Part shown: positions 54,192-64,000 of the stretch, piece after piece | Numbering within the stretch: the first letter of the stretch is position 1 | Layout: the number at the start of each line of letters is the position of its first letter | Source: Telopea speciosissima | Taxonomy: Eukaryota > Streptophyta > Magnoliopsida > Proteales > Proteaceae | Direction of reading: 5' to 3' | Assembly: GCF_018873765.1 (NCBI RefSeq) | Contig: NC_057923.1 | Span: 19,501,913 to 19,565,912, forward strand | DNA: 64,000 bases | Made by a program: the position numbers and the translations under genes | The notes under the pieces: generated by a model | Databases searched by the model: none | The model's input: the letters and a program-made list of their open reading frames with translations, nothing else | What the model was told of the DNA's origin: nothing

Positions 54192-57024
54192 TGTCACGCC
54201 CCTATTCCAGACAAGGAATATAATATCATATAAAGGGTGACTAGGACGACGCGTGTCATCCTACTAAACCGCCCGGATCACTGACACAGTGTCCCAACGC
54301 ACAGTCATATCCAATATTAACACAATATAATATCAGAATGCAGAAAAGAGGAATATTACATTCCAAGGATCAGTAGTATTGCGGAAGCGTATAAATCGAA
54401 TAGTTACAAGATGTTCAAAGCTAGATGATAAATACAGTAATTAGTTACATTTCCAATGATCATCTAATAACTATCAAAAATGGTATTACAGTAAGTATTT
54501 CACCATAGGCCTTAGCCTCAAAAGTAATCAAAAAGGGATCGAGTCCCGAATATCCTCACGGCCCGTAGGCACAATCATCGCAAGGACACCCGTCGCCATG
54601 TTCCTCAAACACGGCCTCCGGTTCCTCCTCACCGATCTCATCGTATCCCGAGGGCTGAACTCCAAGTCCCGCGAGATATCCGTCACCTGCACCATAATCT
54701 AAAAAAATGTGCGCACGAGGGGGTTAGCTCCACTGAGCCAGTGAGGGGATGGGAATGCACAAACACGCAATTCACATAGTCCAATGATGCATGCACATGT
54801 TAAGTCCATTTTTCCACCTAACAAACAACTAAGTCAATGGCATATGCTACTGTGACAACTCGGGAGACACTGTGGGTCACTTAACTTATCGCCACAATGA
54901 AACCTCAATTGTCACGTGGGACCTACGCCGATCGAAGCCTCCAAGACCACTCAATGGCACCCGATAACCAATACTACCATGATCGGCCTCTCCCACCTCC
55001 ACAGAATCCGTGTGCTCGATTACCCAACACCTAAACCCCGTTGGTAAGGGTCGTAGCATAAGGGTGTGAAATCCTAGCCACAATATACTACATGCAAGTC
55101 CTATCGTCCCGAGAGGTAATCCGGGCGCATCAACTTTTCATCTGGTTTAGTGCCCGGTTACCAGCACGGCACGGCGCATACAGTTCAACATGACATTCAA
55201 CATAATTTCTTCATAAATGTTTATAGAGTTCGGGGTTCCGGCACCGGTATCCACCGGCACCGAGACCCATCAAGATACAACATTACCAATCAACATTATA
55301 ACAAATAGATATAAAATTATGCAATATGCGCAAACATGCTTATTAATTATAATGAGTACATAATATATAATGCAATAATAATAACAAGCCCATACAACCA
55401 AACCCACTCACAACGTATACGCCAAGCACCCAGTTTATCAGTTGTCGCCTCGATCAAGCAATAAGCCACAAAAGTGAATATTTTAACCTATACAAAGAGT
55501 GGAATAAGGTTAAACGAGCGAAAGGAACGGATCCCCAAAAGATCTCCCATAAACACTTAAGTATAAGGTTTCAGAGACGAAGTGGTTGCAGGAGTGGTTT
55601 CATGCCCAAATTCTGCAACCACATGTAAATCCTAGGAAACCGGGACAGTTTTAGTCAAGGTCGGATGCAGATGTGGTTTCAGAAAAACTGAATCCAAGTG
55701 TAAATCCGAGCTTCACAGGGGCTCAGGACAATTTTTGCCAAGGTCGGATGCAGATGTGGTTTCAGAAAAACTGAATCCGAGTGTAAATCCGACCTTCACA
55801 GAATCCTTCTCGGGAAGGTAGTTTCAGGGTGGTTTCTTGCAGGTCTGAACCCACATGTAAACCCTCACACCTTCAGGTCCAAAATCCGAAGGATTCCCCT
55901 CCAAGGACCCCATTTCAAGTGGTTTTAAGCACAAGGACTTCTAGAAAACTCCATCCTAAGCTCATTAGGGTCCAACCTTAAATCTCTCAAAAGGCAATGA
56001 GAACCCTCACATTAGAGCTCATAATGGAGTGAACTAACTCCACCATAGCTTGGCTTTAAAGCTCCATCTACTCCCTAGGTTCCAAGAGAGATCTAGGTCA
56101 ATCTCTCCCATTACCCAACCCCTTTTTGAAATCCAAAATAGAAGAAGGAAGAAGCTTACCTACCCCCAAGATGAGAGCTCCACGATTTCTGGCCCAAGAG
56201 ATGGGGTCTCCACCTTCCTCCAAGCCTCTCTCTCCTTCCTCTCCTCTTTCTCTCCTCTTTCTCTCCTCCACGATTTAGGGTAGAAGAGGATGTTGAAGAA
56301 GAAGTAATGTTCTCTCCCCCTCCTCCTCTCTTTTATAATAAATGGGTATTTGGGGTACCTCAAGTCAAATGGGTCATGAGGCCTAATGGGTCAACCCATT
56401 AGTCCTATGTGGGTAAGTGGATGGAATAACCCACCATTGGGTCAATAGGTTATATGGGCCTGCCCACAACCTCAATTAGGGAAAAGCCCATTCTTAGATG
56501 GGCTCATATGAGATGGGTTTAAGTCCCCAATGTACTCCCTAAAGGTACGAGGGACCCGAACTTAAATTATTCCCTTCTCTCATGAAATAGCTCGAGCGGT
56601 TCAAGCCCGGACCCGCACTTCGAGGTTACCAAGGGAAGAATAATTAATAAGACTTGAGGCTAGAACTTACTTTTCCCCCCTGTCATGGTTTATTACCCAT
56701 GACCCCGAACAGCTTCGCCACGGCAATGCTAAGCTCATCACCGAACGAAATATCCAGCTGAGGTGACGGTCCAGGATGCTCTCTCCTGAACTCCTCGCTT
56801 CCCGGGCTGGTACTTGGAGGGTAGTCGACGAAGTCGCCGTCCACGAACTTTCCCCATCGGCGGTTGAGGAATCTTTCCTCCACAGCAAACCCCGGCTGTG
56901 GTCAACGATTTTGTAGCTAGGTTTGACCATCATGGAGAACAGGTCACCAGCATACATGGCAGCGGTATCTACACGTCACGAGAAGAAATGATATTTAATT
57001 ATATCCCGGGGTACGGGTATAACA
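54192..57024 (-). repeat. Gypsy 3' LTR, 2.8 kb
   Basis: On the minus strand it starts TGTTATACCCGTACC (57024) and ends GGGGCGTGACA (54192). A TATA box TTATAAAAGAG lies at about 56330-56340. Two near-identical units of about 80 bp at 55661-55741 and 55742-55802, both with CGGATGCAGATGTGGTTTC, lie mid-LTR, with more diverged relatives near 55570 and 55820. Confidence 0.82.
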
Positions 57025-58162
57025 TCCCCCCCACCTTATAAGAAATTTCGTCCTCGAAATTTGACGTACCTTGTAGATAGGCAAGAAAAGGGTATTTTGC
57101 CCGCATTTCTACCTCTGCCTCCCAAGAAGCTTCCTCTTCCGGATGGTTGCACCATTTTATCTTCACATAATGAATGGGCCGGTTGCGAAGATGAACAACC
57201 TTGCTGTCCAAAATCTTTTCAGGCAGCTCTTTATAGGACATGTCGGCCGCAAGTTCTGGTGGTTCATGCGTCAATACATGGCTTGGATCATGGACATACT
57301 TCCTCAACATGGACACGTGGAAGACGTCGTGCACACCTTCTAAAGATGGAGGGAGTGCTAACCGATATGCCACCGGTCCAATCCGTGCAAGGATCTCAAA
57401 AGGTCCTATAAATCTCGGACTCAGCTTGCCCTTCTTGCTGAAACGCATCACCCCTTTGGAGGGTGATACCTTAAGGAACACTTTATCACCGATAGTGAAC
57501 TCAAGGTCCTTCCGTCTCAAGTCTGCATAACCCTTCTGCCTGGACTGAGCCGCCTTGATCCGTTCACGAATCAAGTCCACCTTCTCGCATGTTGCCTGAA
57601 TCAACTCGGGTCCAAGAATACGCCGTTCACCTACTTCGTCCCAATATAACGGTGTCCGACACTTCTTCCCATACTGAGCCTCAAACGGTGCCATGCCTAT
57701 AGTAGCCTGGTAACTGTTATTGTAAGCAAACTCAATAAGTGAGAGATGCTCATCCCAGCTGCCTTGCATATCAATGGCACAGGCTCGGAGCATATCTTCT
57801 AATGTCTGAATAGTCCTCTCCGACTGTCCGTCGGTTTGAGGGTGGAAGGCTGTACTAAAACTCAACAGTGTACCCATTGCCTTCTGAAACCCTCCCCAGA
57901 ACTTAGATGTAAATCTGGGATCCCGATCGGAGATGATGCTGACAGGAACTCCGTGTAGACGAACTACATTATCAATGTACAAGCGAGCCAGCTTGTCCAT
58001 CGAATAGGTAATCTTCATGGGGATGAAGTGAGCCGTCTTTGTCAATCTGTCAACGACAACCCATATGGTATCGACACCTCTAGGCGTGCGGGCAACCCGT
58101 GACAAAATCCATGGTAACATGCTCCCACTTCCACTGAACAGGCAATGACCGTAAGAGACCAT
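56999..58162 (-). pseudogene. Gypsy integrase with chromodomain-like tail
   Basis: The 387-codon frame holds the DDE core: first Asp in WVVVDRLTKTAHF, second in IISDRDPRFTSKFW, Glu in DGQSERTIQTLEDML. GDKVFLKVSPSKGVMRFSKK and the GPF motif (RFIGPFEILARIG) follow. The tail ILDSKVVHLRNRPIHYVKIK, then NHPEEEASWE, resembles a chromodomain, which directs integration to certain chromatin in chromoviruses. The N-terminal HHCC finger is in another, broken frame. The stop is inside the LTR. Confidence 0.9.
57025..57037 (-). promoter_or_regulatory. Polypurine tract of gypsy element
   Basis: AAGGTGGGGGGGA on the minus strand lies immediately before the LTR start TGTTATACCC. This is the expected plus-strand priming site. 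Confidence 0.75.
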
Positions 58163-59283
58163 GAGGTCGCTGTCTATCCGCCTTCACCGCGACAAGTAAG
58201 ACATTTTGCCACATACTCAGCCACATCCCTCTTCATTCCACTCCACCAAGAATATTCCTTTAGATCTCTATACATCTTCGTACTACCGGATGAATAGAAT
58301 AGGGAGAGTCATGGGCCTCGCTAACACTTCCTTCCTCAACCGAGGGTTACTAGGAACACATAGCCGTTGTCCGAACATGAGAACACCACTGCTAAAGTAA
58401 AATCCAGCCTCCGCTGCGTGTCCCCCTTGATAGCCTCAATAACCTTTTGAATCTCCTCATCGAAGCCTGGGCTGATTGAATTCATGCCCTACCAGTGTGG
58501 ATTGTATTGATAAAGCGATAGAGATAAGGTAACACCATCAACCAAGAATTCCAGTCCATCCTTCTAGTTTCCTCGATGAGTTTCTCACCTGGCCGCTAGT
58601 GATGCCAGTGACAAGGACTGAGATTTCGGCTCAGCGCATCCGCTACTACATTTGCCTTGCCTGGGTGGTAATGGATAGTACAATCATAATCTTTCAACAA
58701 CTCCAACCACCGTCATGCCTCATATTGAGCTCCTTTTGTGTAAAGAAGTATTTGAGGCTCTTGTGATCATCGTATATTTCGCTCTTCTCACCATATAAAT
58801 AATGTCTCCAGATCTTCAGAGCGAAAACCACAAAGCAAGCTCCAAATCATGGGTCGGGTAGTTCTTCTCATAGTCCTTCAATTGCCGAGAAGCATAGGCC
58901 ACTACCTTCCCATCTTGCATTAGAACACAACCCAAGCCCATTTTAGATGCATCATCAGACTACCATCCCTCCAGCACCATTAGGAATGGTAAGGCACTGG
59001 AGCGGAAACCAGCCTCGCTTGAGCTCTTGGAAGCTCTTTTCACAGCTATCAGACCACTCGAACTTCACTCCCTTCCGGGTCGGCCGTGTCATAGGAGCGG
59101 AGAGCCTTGAGAAGTTCTCAATAAATCTCCTGTAATAGCCACTAGTCCCAGGAAACTACGAATGTCCGCCACATTCTTGGGTATCGCCTATCAACTATCG
59201 ACTTCACCTTGCCAGGGTCAACCTCTATACCCTTACCAGAAACAAGGTGTCCCAGAATGCCACTGTTGTAGCCAAAACTCACA
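58163..59283 (-). pseudogene. Gypsy RNase H and integrase finger region, decayed
   Basis: No long frame survives here. By position between RT and the integrase core it should encode RNase H and the HHCC finger; short matching phrases occur in all three frames. Confidence 0.6.
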
Positions 59284-59877
59284 CTATCGAATTTGGCGAT
59301 ACAATCGCTTCTCCCTTAGGCGTTGCAATACTAGGCGGAGATGGTCTGCATGCTCCTCGTCGCTCTTGGAATAGACCAAGATGTCATCAATGAAGACAAT
59401 GACATACTTGTCTAGAACATCGTGGAACACCCGGTTCATCAACTCCATAAAAGCGGCCGGGGCATTGGTCAGCCCGAAGGACATGACCAAGAACTCATAA
59501 TGACCATAGCGAGATCTGAATGCTGTCTTGCTGATATCACTATTTCTGATCTTCAACTGATGGTACCCTGACCGGAGATCAATTTTCGAGAACACCTTCG
59601 CACCCTGTAGTTGATCGAATAGATCATCGATCCTAGGCAAAGGATACCGGTTCTTGATTGTCAATTTGTTGAGCTCACGGTAGTCAATGCACAGACGCAT
59701 ACTACCGTCCTTCTTTTTCACAAACAACACAGGTGCTCCCCAAGGAGATACACTGGGTCTAATGAAACCCTTCTTCAACAGGTCATTCAACTGCTCTTGT
59801 AGCTCCTTTAGCTCAGTTGGGGCCATCCTGTAAGGTGCCTTGGATACTGGGGCTGCACCAGGAATCAGATCTATCAT
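59284..59877 (-). pseudogene. Gypsy reverse transcriptase
   Basis: The 197-codon frame has [51 protein letters not shown] and the catalytic [13 protein letters not shown] frameshift near 59885 separates it from the protease frame and another follows at its end. Confidence 0.92.
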
Positions 59878-60205
59878 GAACTCGTCTCGCGATCGGTGGC
59901 AACCGCGTTAGATCCTCAGGAAAGACATCCGGAAAGTCTTTCACCACGTACAACTCTTCCAAAGGCCTGCCTTTGGCTTCTGTGTCTATCACAGATGCTA
60001 GATAACACTGACATCCCTCTGCCAACAACTTCTGTACTTGGAGGGCAGAGATGATAACTTTCTTGGGTCTCTCCCGCTTAGTACCCATAAACACAAACTC
60101 TTCACCTTCAGCTGGTTTGAATAGAACCTTCCTCTCTGAACAGATTAGGACGGCTTTGTGAGTTGATAGCCAATCCATTCCCAAAATCACATCAAAGTCT
60201 TTCAT
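59813..60205 (-). pseudogene. Gypsy protease C-terminal part and linker
   Basis: It contains MKDFDVILGMDWLSTHKAVL, the end of the aspartic protease, and DFPDVFPEDL, the standard lead into reverse transcriptase. The catalytic DTG lies in broken sequence upstream. Confidence 0.82.
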
Positions 60206-60472
60206 ATCCAGCAGATACTAAGCTTGCTTCGAGTCCGTGACCACCCACACATACCGGCAAGGATCACAAACCGAGTTAAGTTCAACCTTGCTACCCGTTG
60301 GTGTACTGACTATCAGTTTTTTGGGCCATTAGCTTTGGTTCAATGGACATCTTCTTAGCAAAACTAGGGGACACAAAAGAGTGTGATGCCCCGAATCAAA
60401 TAAAGCATAAGCGGCGAGAGCAAACAAGAACGACACCGACAAGCAAATGACAACCAATCATAGAAACAAAAG

Positions 60473-61820
60473 CTATAATATGCACATCTTAAGAGTAGAG
60501 TGCATTACCGTATTAACACGGGATCGGCCGGCCTCTTCATTTGTCTGAGTAATACACCCGACCTTGAGATCTATGGGCCGGAGCAGGAAGAAGAGAACGC
60601 ACAATCGCCTTGGCTTGGGGTGCCTTTCGTGTAGCTGCACTGGAGGACCTATCATCCGCGGATGAGGACAGTCTCGAACCATATGCCCGGACTCCTTGCA
60701 ATTGTAACATATAAGAGTCTCTGGGAACCATAGTGAGGAGTTGATGTAGGCCTGGGTGCTTGCATGCATCGACCTCCGGGATCGGACCGGAAAAGTAGTA
60801 GTGTAAGATCCTCTCTTTTGGAATTTTATGGATCCCTAGGTTCATGAGAGGTCATGGGCCTTTTACCAGCCTGAATGGCCCTGTAATTCTCTCTCTGCTG
60901 GTCCTCAATCACCTTAGCGGCCTGGACCGTCTCGGGCGTAAGTAGGGTACTTGTGTAGCACCACGAGTACTAATGCTAGGTCTAAGCCCCTTCTCAAACT
61001 TCCTAGCCTTCACATTCTCGGCCTTCATGTGTACCGGGCGAAGTAAAACAGCTCCTCAAAAGCTTACTGGTACTCAAGGACCGATTTGGATCCTTGAAAG
61101 AAGCTCATAAACTCGACTCCTTCCTATCACGGAAGTTTTGAGGGAAGAAATTTTGGAAGAAGACTTCCTTGAATTGAGCCCAAGTTGCCTCTCGGGTGAG
61201 TTGCCCAAAATGGTCTTTAGAGGAGAGCCACCACGCATCGAATCACCCCGGAGTGGTAGGTAGCACACCGGATCTTGTCCGTGTCATTGCATCAGTATCA
61301 CTTCAAAGATTCTCTCAAGATCCCTTATAAATGTTGCCGGAAAAAGGAATCATGGGCCATCTTGTAGAAGGTTGGAGGACGATGTTTCGAAATCTCTCCG
61401 ATAACCTAGCAAGATCCACCAAGCCGGAGTCACCGCTTGGACCGAAGGAGCCACGAAGTGGAAGGTAGAATAGGTGCCGCACCTCTTGTGTCAAAGGAAT
61501 TCCTAGTGGCTTGAGCCGGAGGAACACTAGGTAGTGCAGAACCCACAGGGCGGTGGGGAGGATTGACTTGCACAGGAGGAGGCACTGGCTGCCTTTCCCT
61601 AACAAAGGCTTGGAACATAGCGGTCATGTTTTGCATAAATTGGCGCTGCTCTTGTTGCGCCTCCCTATGCTCTCGTTCCATGGATTGCAACCTATTGCTC
61701 AACAACGCGGCGACATCCGCATTATTATTAATTGGCGGTGCTACCGGTAGAACCGTATTCAAGCCTCACCGGCCTCTTCCTAGCAGGAGAACGGTTGGCA
61801 TTTGACGTGTATTAACCATG
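60473..61820 (-). pseudogene. Gypsy gag with zinc knuckle, broken
   Basis: It starts MVNTRQMPTVLLLGRGR followed by a stop; a shifted frame at 61430-61762 has NNADVAALLSNRLQSMEREH and a Gln-rich stretch. The knuckle CYNCKESGHMVRDC is near 60690. Many frameshifts lie between. Confidence 0.8.
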
Positions 61821-62150
61821 GTTTACACTGGTTACTGACCAACACCCACGCTTATAGGCACAATAGCAATATTAAGCAAACCAATCAAAAATCGATTTGC
61901 AAAGGTAAACATAGGTTACACGAGGGGTAAGGGAAGCAATAATGAGGGTAATAAACATTAGAAACAAGTTGGTTAAGCAAAACAGGCCAAAAACCTTTTC
62001 GCGTGGTCGGATTTACATGCGGTTTCACTAGGCTGCATCCGAGTGTAAATCCGACCTTCACAGACAAAGGCTGGTCTCGGGAATCCGCGGATTCACGATC
62101 GGATTCAAAATCTTGCATCCAGTGTAAAACCGCATGGCCAAAAACAGAAT
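61821..62150. repeat. LTR-like remnant next to gypsy gag
   Basis: GGTCGGATTTACATGCGGTTTC and GAGTGTAAATCCGACCTTCA at about 62008-62066 recur in the mid-part of the 54192-57024 LTR. No LTR end or primer-binding site was found. Confidence 0.4.
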
Positions 62151-63112
62151 TTCTCACTCGAACTCTCTTTCAAAACCCAAATTTCTTTTTCCAAACACCC
62201 CCTACGCTCTGGAGAACCCAAAACCGCACTCGTTCCTTGCTCCCTCTCCCTTCTAGGTGGATTTTTGGCACTCAATCCACGCACAACAGCTCCGATCGAG
62301 TTCAGGTATGCCCTCTTCCTTCTCTATCGATCTATCTCTTTCTCCTTTCGACTTCTATTATGGAGAAACCCCAAAATCCATTTCGGTTTTACAAGATTTG
62401 GGTTTTTTTGTTTTCTCCTAGCTATTTAGATGGATTTTTGTCCATCCTACCTTCGTTTCCCTTCATATGCAACCTAGTTGGGGCATTTCCCCCAATCTTG
62501 CACCATCACCAAGGGTTTGGGTTGGATTTTGGAGAAATCCCCAAACCCTAACCGAAATTCTATGTCTTTTTGCCCAATTCAAGTTCGGTTTTGCTAGGTA
62601 GGCTTGGTGTATATAATTTGGGGTTGTCTCAAGCCATTACTTATTTATTTCTTGCAAATTGGAACTTCAAGAATCACATCTGAATTTTCTTTTAGAGATT
62701 CAAGCATTATTTACCACAATTTAGCTCCATATATTGCTTGAACTAGGTATTTAGTATAAACTTCATGTGTTAGGTGTACTATGGCCATGTATATATATTG
62801 TGTACTATATCATTGAACTTCCAACCAAATTCTGAAAATTTCCTCTTTGGGTTCATAGTATAATTTTGTTTTCAATTCAGTCCAATTTTGTTTGAACTAA
62901 TTGCTTGTATGATATAATGCTTCTCCAAGCATAATGTGGCCATGTACCTTTATCCTCTATGATTGCATCTACATAGTGGCCATGCATCAAGGTCTAGGTT
63001 CTACTGCCTTGTTTCTTTTCATTGTATATTTGCTTAGACCTTAATATCCAAGCATGGACTTAATGTGTTTCTGTATTCTTGGCCTTCCTTGGTTGCAGGT
63101 TAGGGAATCTAA
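62151..63112 (+). other. Probable leader with 5' UTR intron of the next ORF
   Basis: A C-rich leader (about 62160-62305) is followed by a possible donor (GAGTTCAG|GTATGC, about 62308). A possible acceptor (TTGCAG|GTTAGGG, about 63099) lies 14 bp before the ATG at 63113. Between them the DNA is T-rich, as plant introns are. This is inference from composition and splice words. Confidence 0.4.
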
Positions 63113-64000
63113 ATGGCTCCTAGAACAAGGCGTGCACGGGCCGAACAAGCTGCCCCAGTTGCTTTGGATACGCAATGGTTCCAAGACCTAGAGAAACAGG
63201 AGATGTACCAAGACCACTTTCGCTTTAAGAATATCTTGGAGGGAAGAGATGTGGTACTGGAAGACCTCAAGGCCTACAAGGTAGGGCCGAGATTTGAAGC
63301 ACTGGGGTGGTCCAACCTCCTCAACCTTCCAGAGCCATTCTATCCCAAGCTCGTTCGTCACTTCTACGCCAACCTGCACACCGAGAACCTAGGCACGCGA
63401 GATTACCGGATCCTCTCTTATGTCAAGGGAGTCACCATATCCTTCACAGGGGCACAGTTGGCAGGCATCCTCAATGTAGCCATCTGGGGAGAGAAGACCT
63501 ACTGCGCACCATGGAAGAATCCCTACTCCTTTCTCAGGAGAGAGGCATACAGGGAGTTATACAGGGAGCTTACACGTGGGGCATTCGAGAAGAAAGTGCC
63601 TGAGACTTCTTTTGCCAATTCTCCCAGGATACTGAGTCGGATTGTGCAGCACAACATCGTGCCTATAGCCGGTCACCGCACCATGCCTTCCATCTTCGTA
63701 GGCTATGTGGCCTATCACCTCTACAAAGGTATCCCCATCTGCCTGCCCTACATTATCATGCGGACCATGGATCATGCGGGGCGAAATCCCAGGAGGAACT
63801 TAGATTTACCCTATGGGAGGTTGCTCACCACTATTTTCCAGCATTTTGGAGTTGACTTGAGTGAGGAGGATCAAGACTTAACCGAAGATCCACCTCTAGA
63901 TCGTAACGCAGTGGCGAGGATGCGAATTGCGATGGATGCATATAGTGATGGGGAGCCATTGGTCCCAGCAGAGGGTCACGGGCCTGAGCCTCAGGTACAG
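63113..64000 (+). CDS. Retroelement-type ORF, open at the right edge (partial)
   Basis: From ATG 63113 (MAPRTRRARAEQAAPVALD) 296 codons stay open to the last base. LEALGW-like EALGWSNLLNLPEPFYPKLV, then RHFYANLHTENLGTRDYRIL, and VTISFTGAQLAGILNVA match the pattern of the putative plant transposon protein domain found in many repeat-encoded plant proteins (FYxN followed by a V-x-F-T block and an L-G-I step). Later parts include AGHRTMPSIFVGYVAYHLYK and IPICLPYIIMRTM. GC content is higher than that of the surrounding DNA. The absence of stops over 888 nt suggests a recent copy or selection. Function is unknown. A gag-like role is possible. Confidence 0.65.
   Translation, partial: MAPRTRRARAEQAAPVALDTQWFQDLEKQEMYQDHFRFKNILEGRDVVLEDLKAYKVGPRFEALGWSNLLNLPEPFYPKLVRHFYANLHTENLGTRDYRILSYVKGVTISFTGAQLAGILNVAIWGEKTYCAPWKNPYSFLRREAYRELYRELTRGAFEKKVPETSFANSPRILSRIVQHNIVPIAGHRTMPSIFVGYVAYHLYKGIPICLPYIIMRTMDHAGRNPRRNLDLPYGRLLTTIFQHFGVDLSEEDQDLTEDPPLDRNAVARMRIAMDAYSDGEPLVPAEGHGPEPQVQ

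Larger units (their letters stand above)
54192..61820 (-). mobile_element. Ty3/gypsy retrotransposon (chromovirus type), damaged
   Basis: On the minus strand the order is gag (61074-61820), zinc knuckle (about 60690), protease (59813-60205), reverse transcriptase (59284-59877), RNase H remnant, integrase with chromodomain-like tail (56999-58162), polypurine tract and 3' LTR (54192-57024). Domain order RT before integrase defines gypsy. LTR length and the integrase tail suggest the Tekay/Del group. No matching intact 5' LTR was recognised. Confidence 0.88.

Noticed and set aside
55661..55802. CRISPR-like direct repeats
   Set aside because: Two diverged long units in a plant LTR; spacing and context exclude a CRISPR array.
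62003..62551. 182-codon plus-strand frame
   Set aside because: It spans LTR-like repeat, leader and probable intron sequence, with no domain. It is more likely an untranslated leader of the 63113 ORF.

Overview
The window is plant nuclear DNA, AT-rich and dense in transposable elements. GT-AG introns, a plant PERK-type kinase, a Rab7 GTPase, a thioredoxin-fold gene, an Au-like SINE, plant L1 LINEs, copia, gypsy (chromovirus type), hAT and Mutator-like elements all point to an angiosperm with a repeat-rich genome. I cannot name the species.

Four host genes are supported, all on the + strand: the 3' end of a PERK-like receptor kinase (138-1118, three exons); a complete seven-exon Rab7/RABG3 GTPase (6682-26795, 207 aa) whose third intron is 18.9 kb; a single-exon conserved plant protein of unknown function (28434-28973, 179 aa); and a complete three-exon thioredoxin-fold gene (38693-43183, 107 aa) in which the usual WCGPC active site reads WSGQA.

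The Rab7 intron is a nest. A minus-strand copia element (about 11.1-22.3 kb) is split by an LTR-like element (about 13.37-19.06 kb). That element is split by a hAT transposon (13554-18404, candidate 8-bp duplication). The hAT coding region is itself split by a 1.3-kb element (about 15.53-16.82 kb). A hAT-type MITE sits in the copia pol region, a relative of it lies at 8.5 kb, and a Mutator-like element occupies 23421-25501. Further right are two more Mutator-like elements (about 40.5-42.4 kb and 44391-45462). The last of these carries a host-derived reading frame. A 6.5-kb L1 LINE (about 47288-53804) has a 15-bp target duplication, and a gypsy element (54192 to about 61.8 kb) has a 2.8-kb LTR. 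A retroelement-type ORF runs open off the right edge from 63113.

The least expected feature is a set of 100-210-bp hairpin (foldback) elements scattered between the genes. At least five of them share the same apical core of about 35-45 nt while most of their outer arms differ. Three related hairpins of another group lie within 1 kb around the first exon of the thioredoxin-like gene, and a long one with about 85-bp arms lies in its first intron. I regard this modular hairpin family as the best candidate for something undescribed.

The host genes are unrelated cellular genes and show no sign of working as a cluster. No CRISPR array, rRNA gene or convincing tRNA gene was seen.
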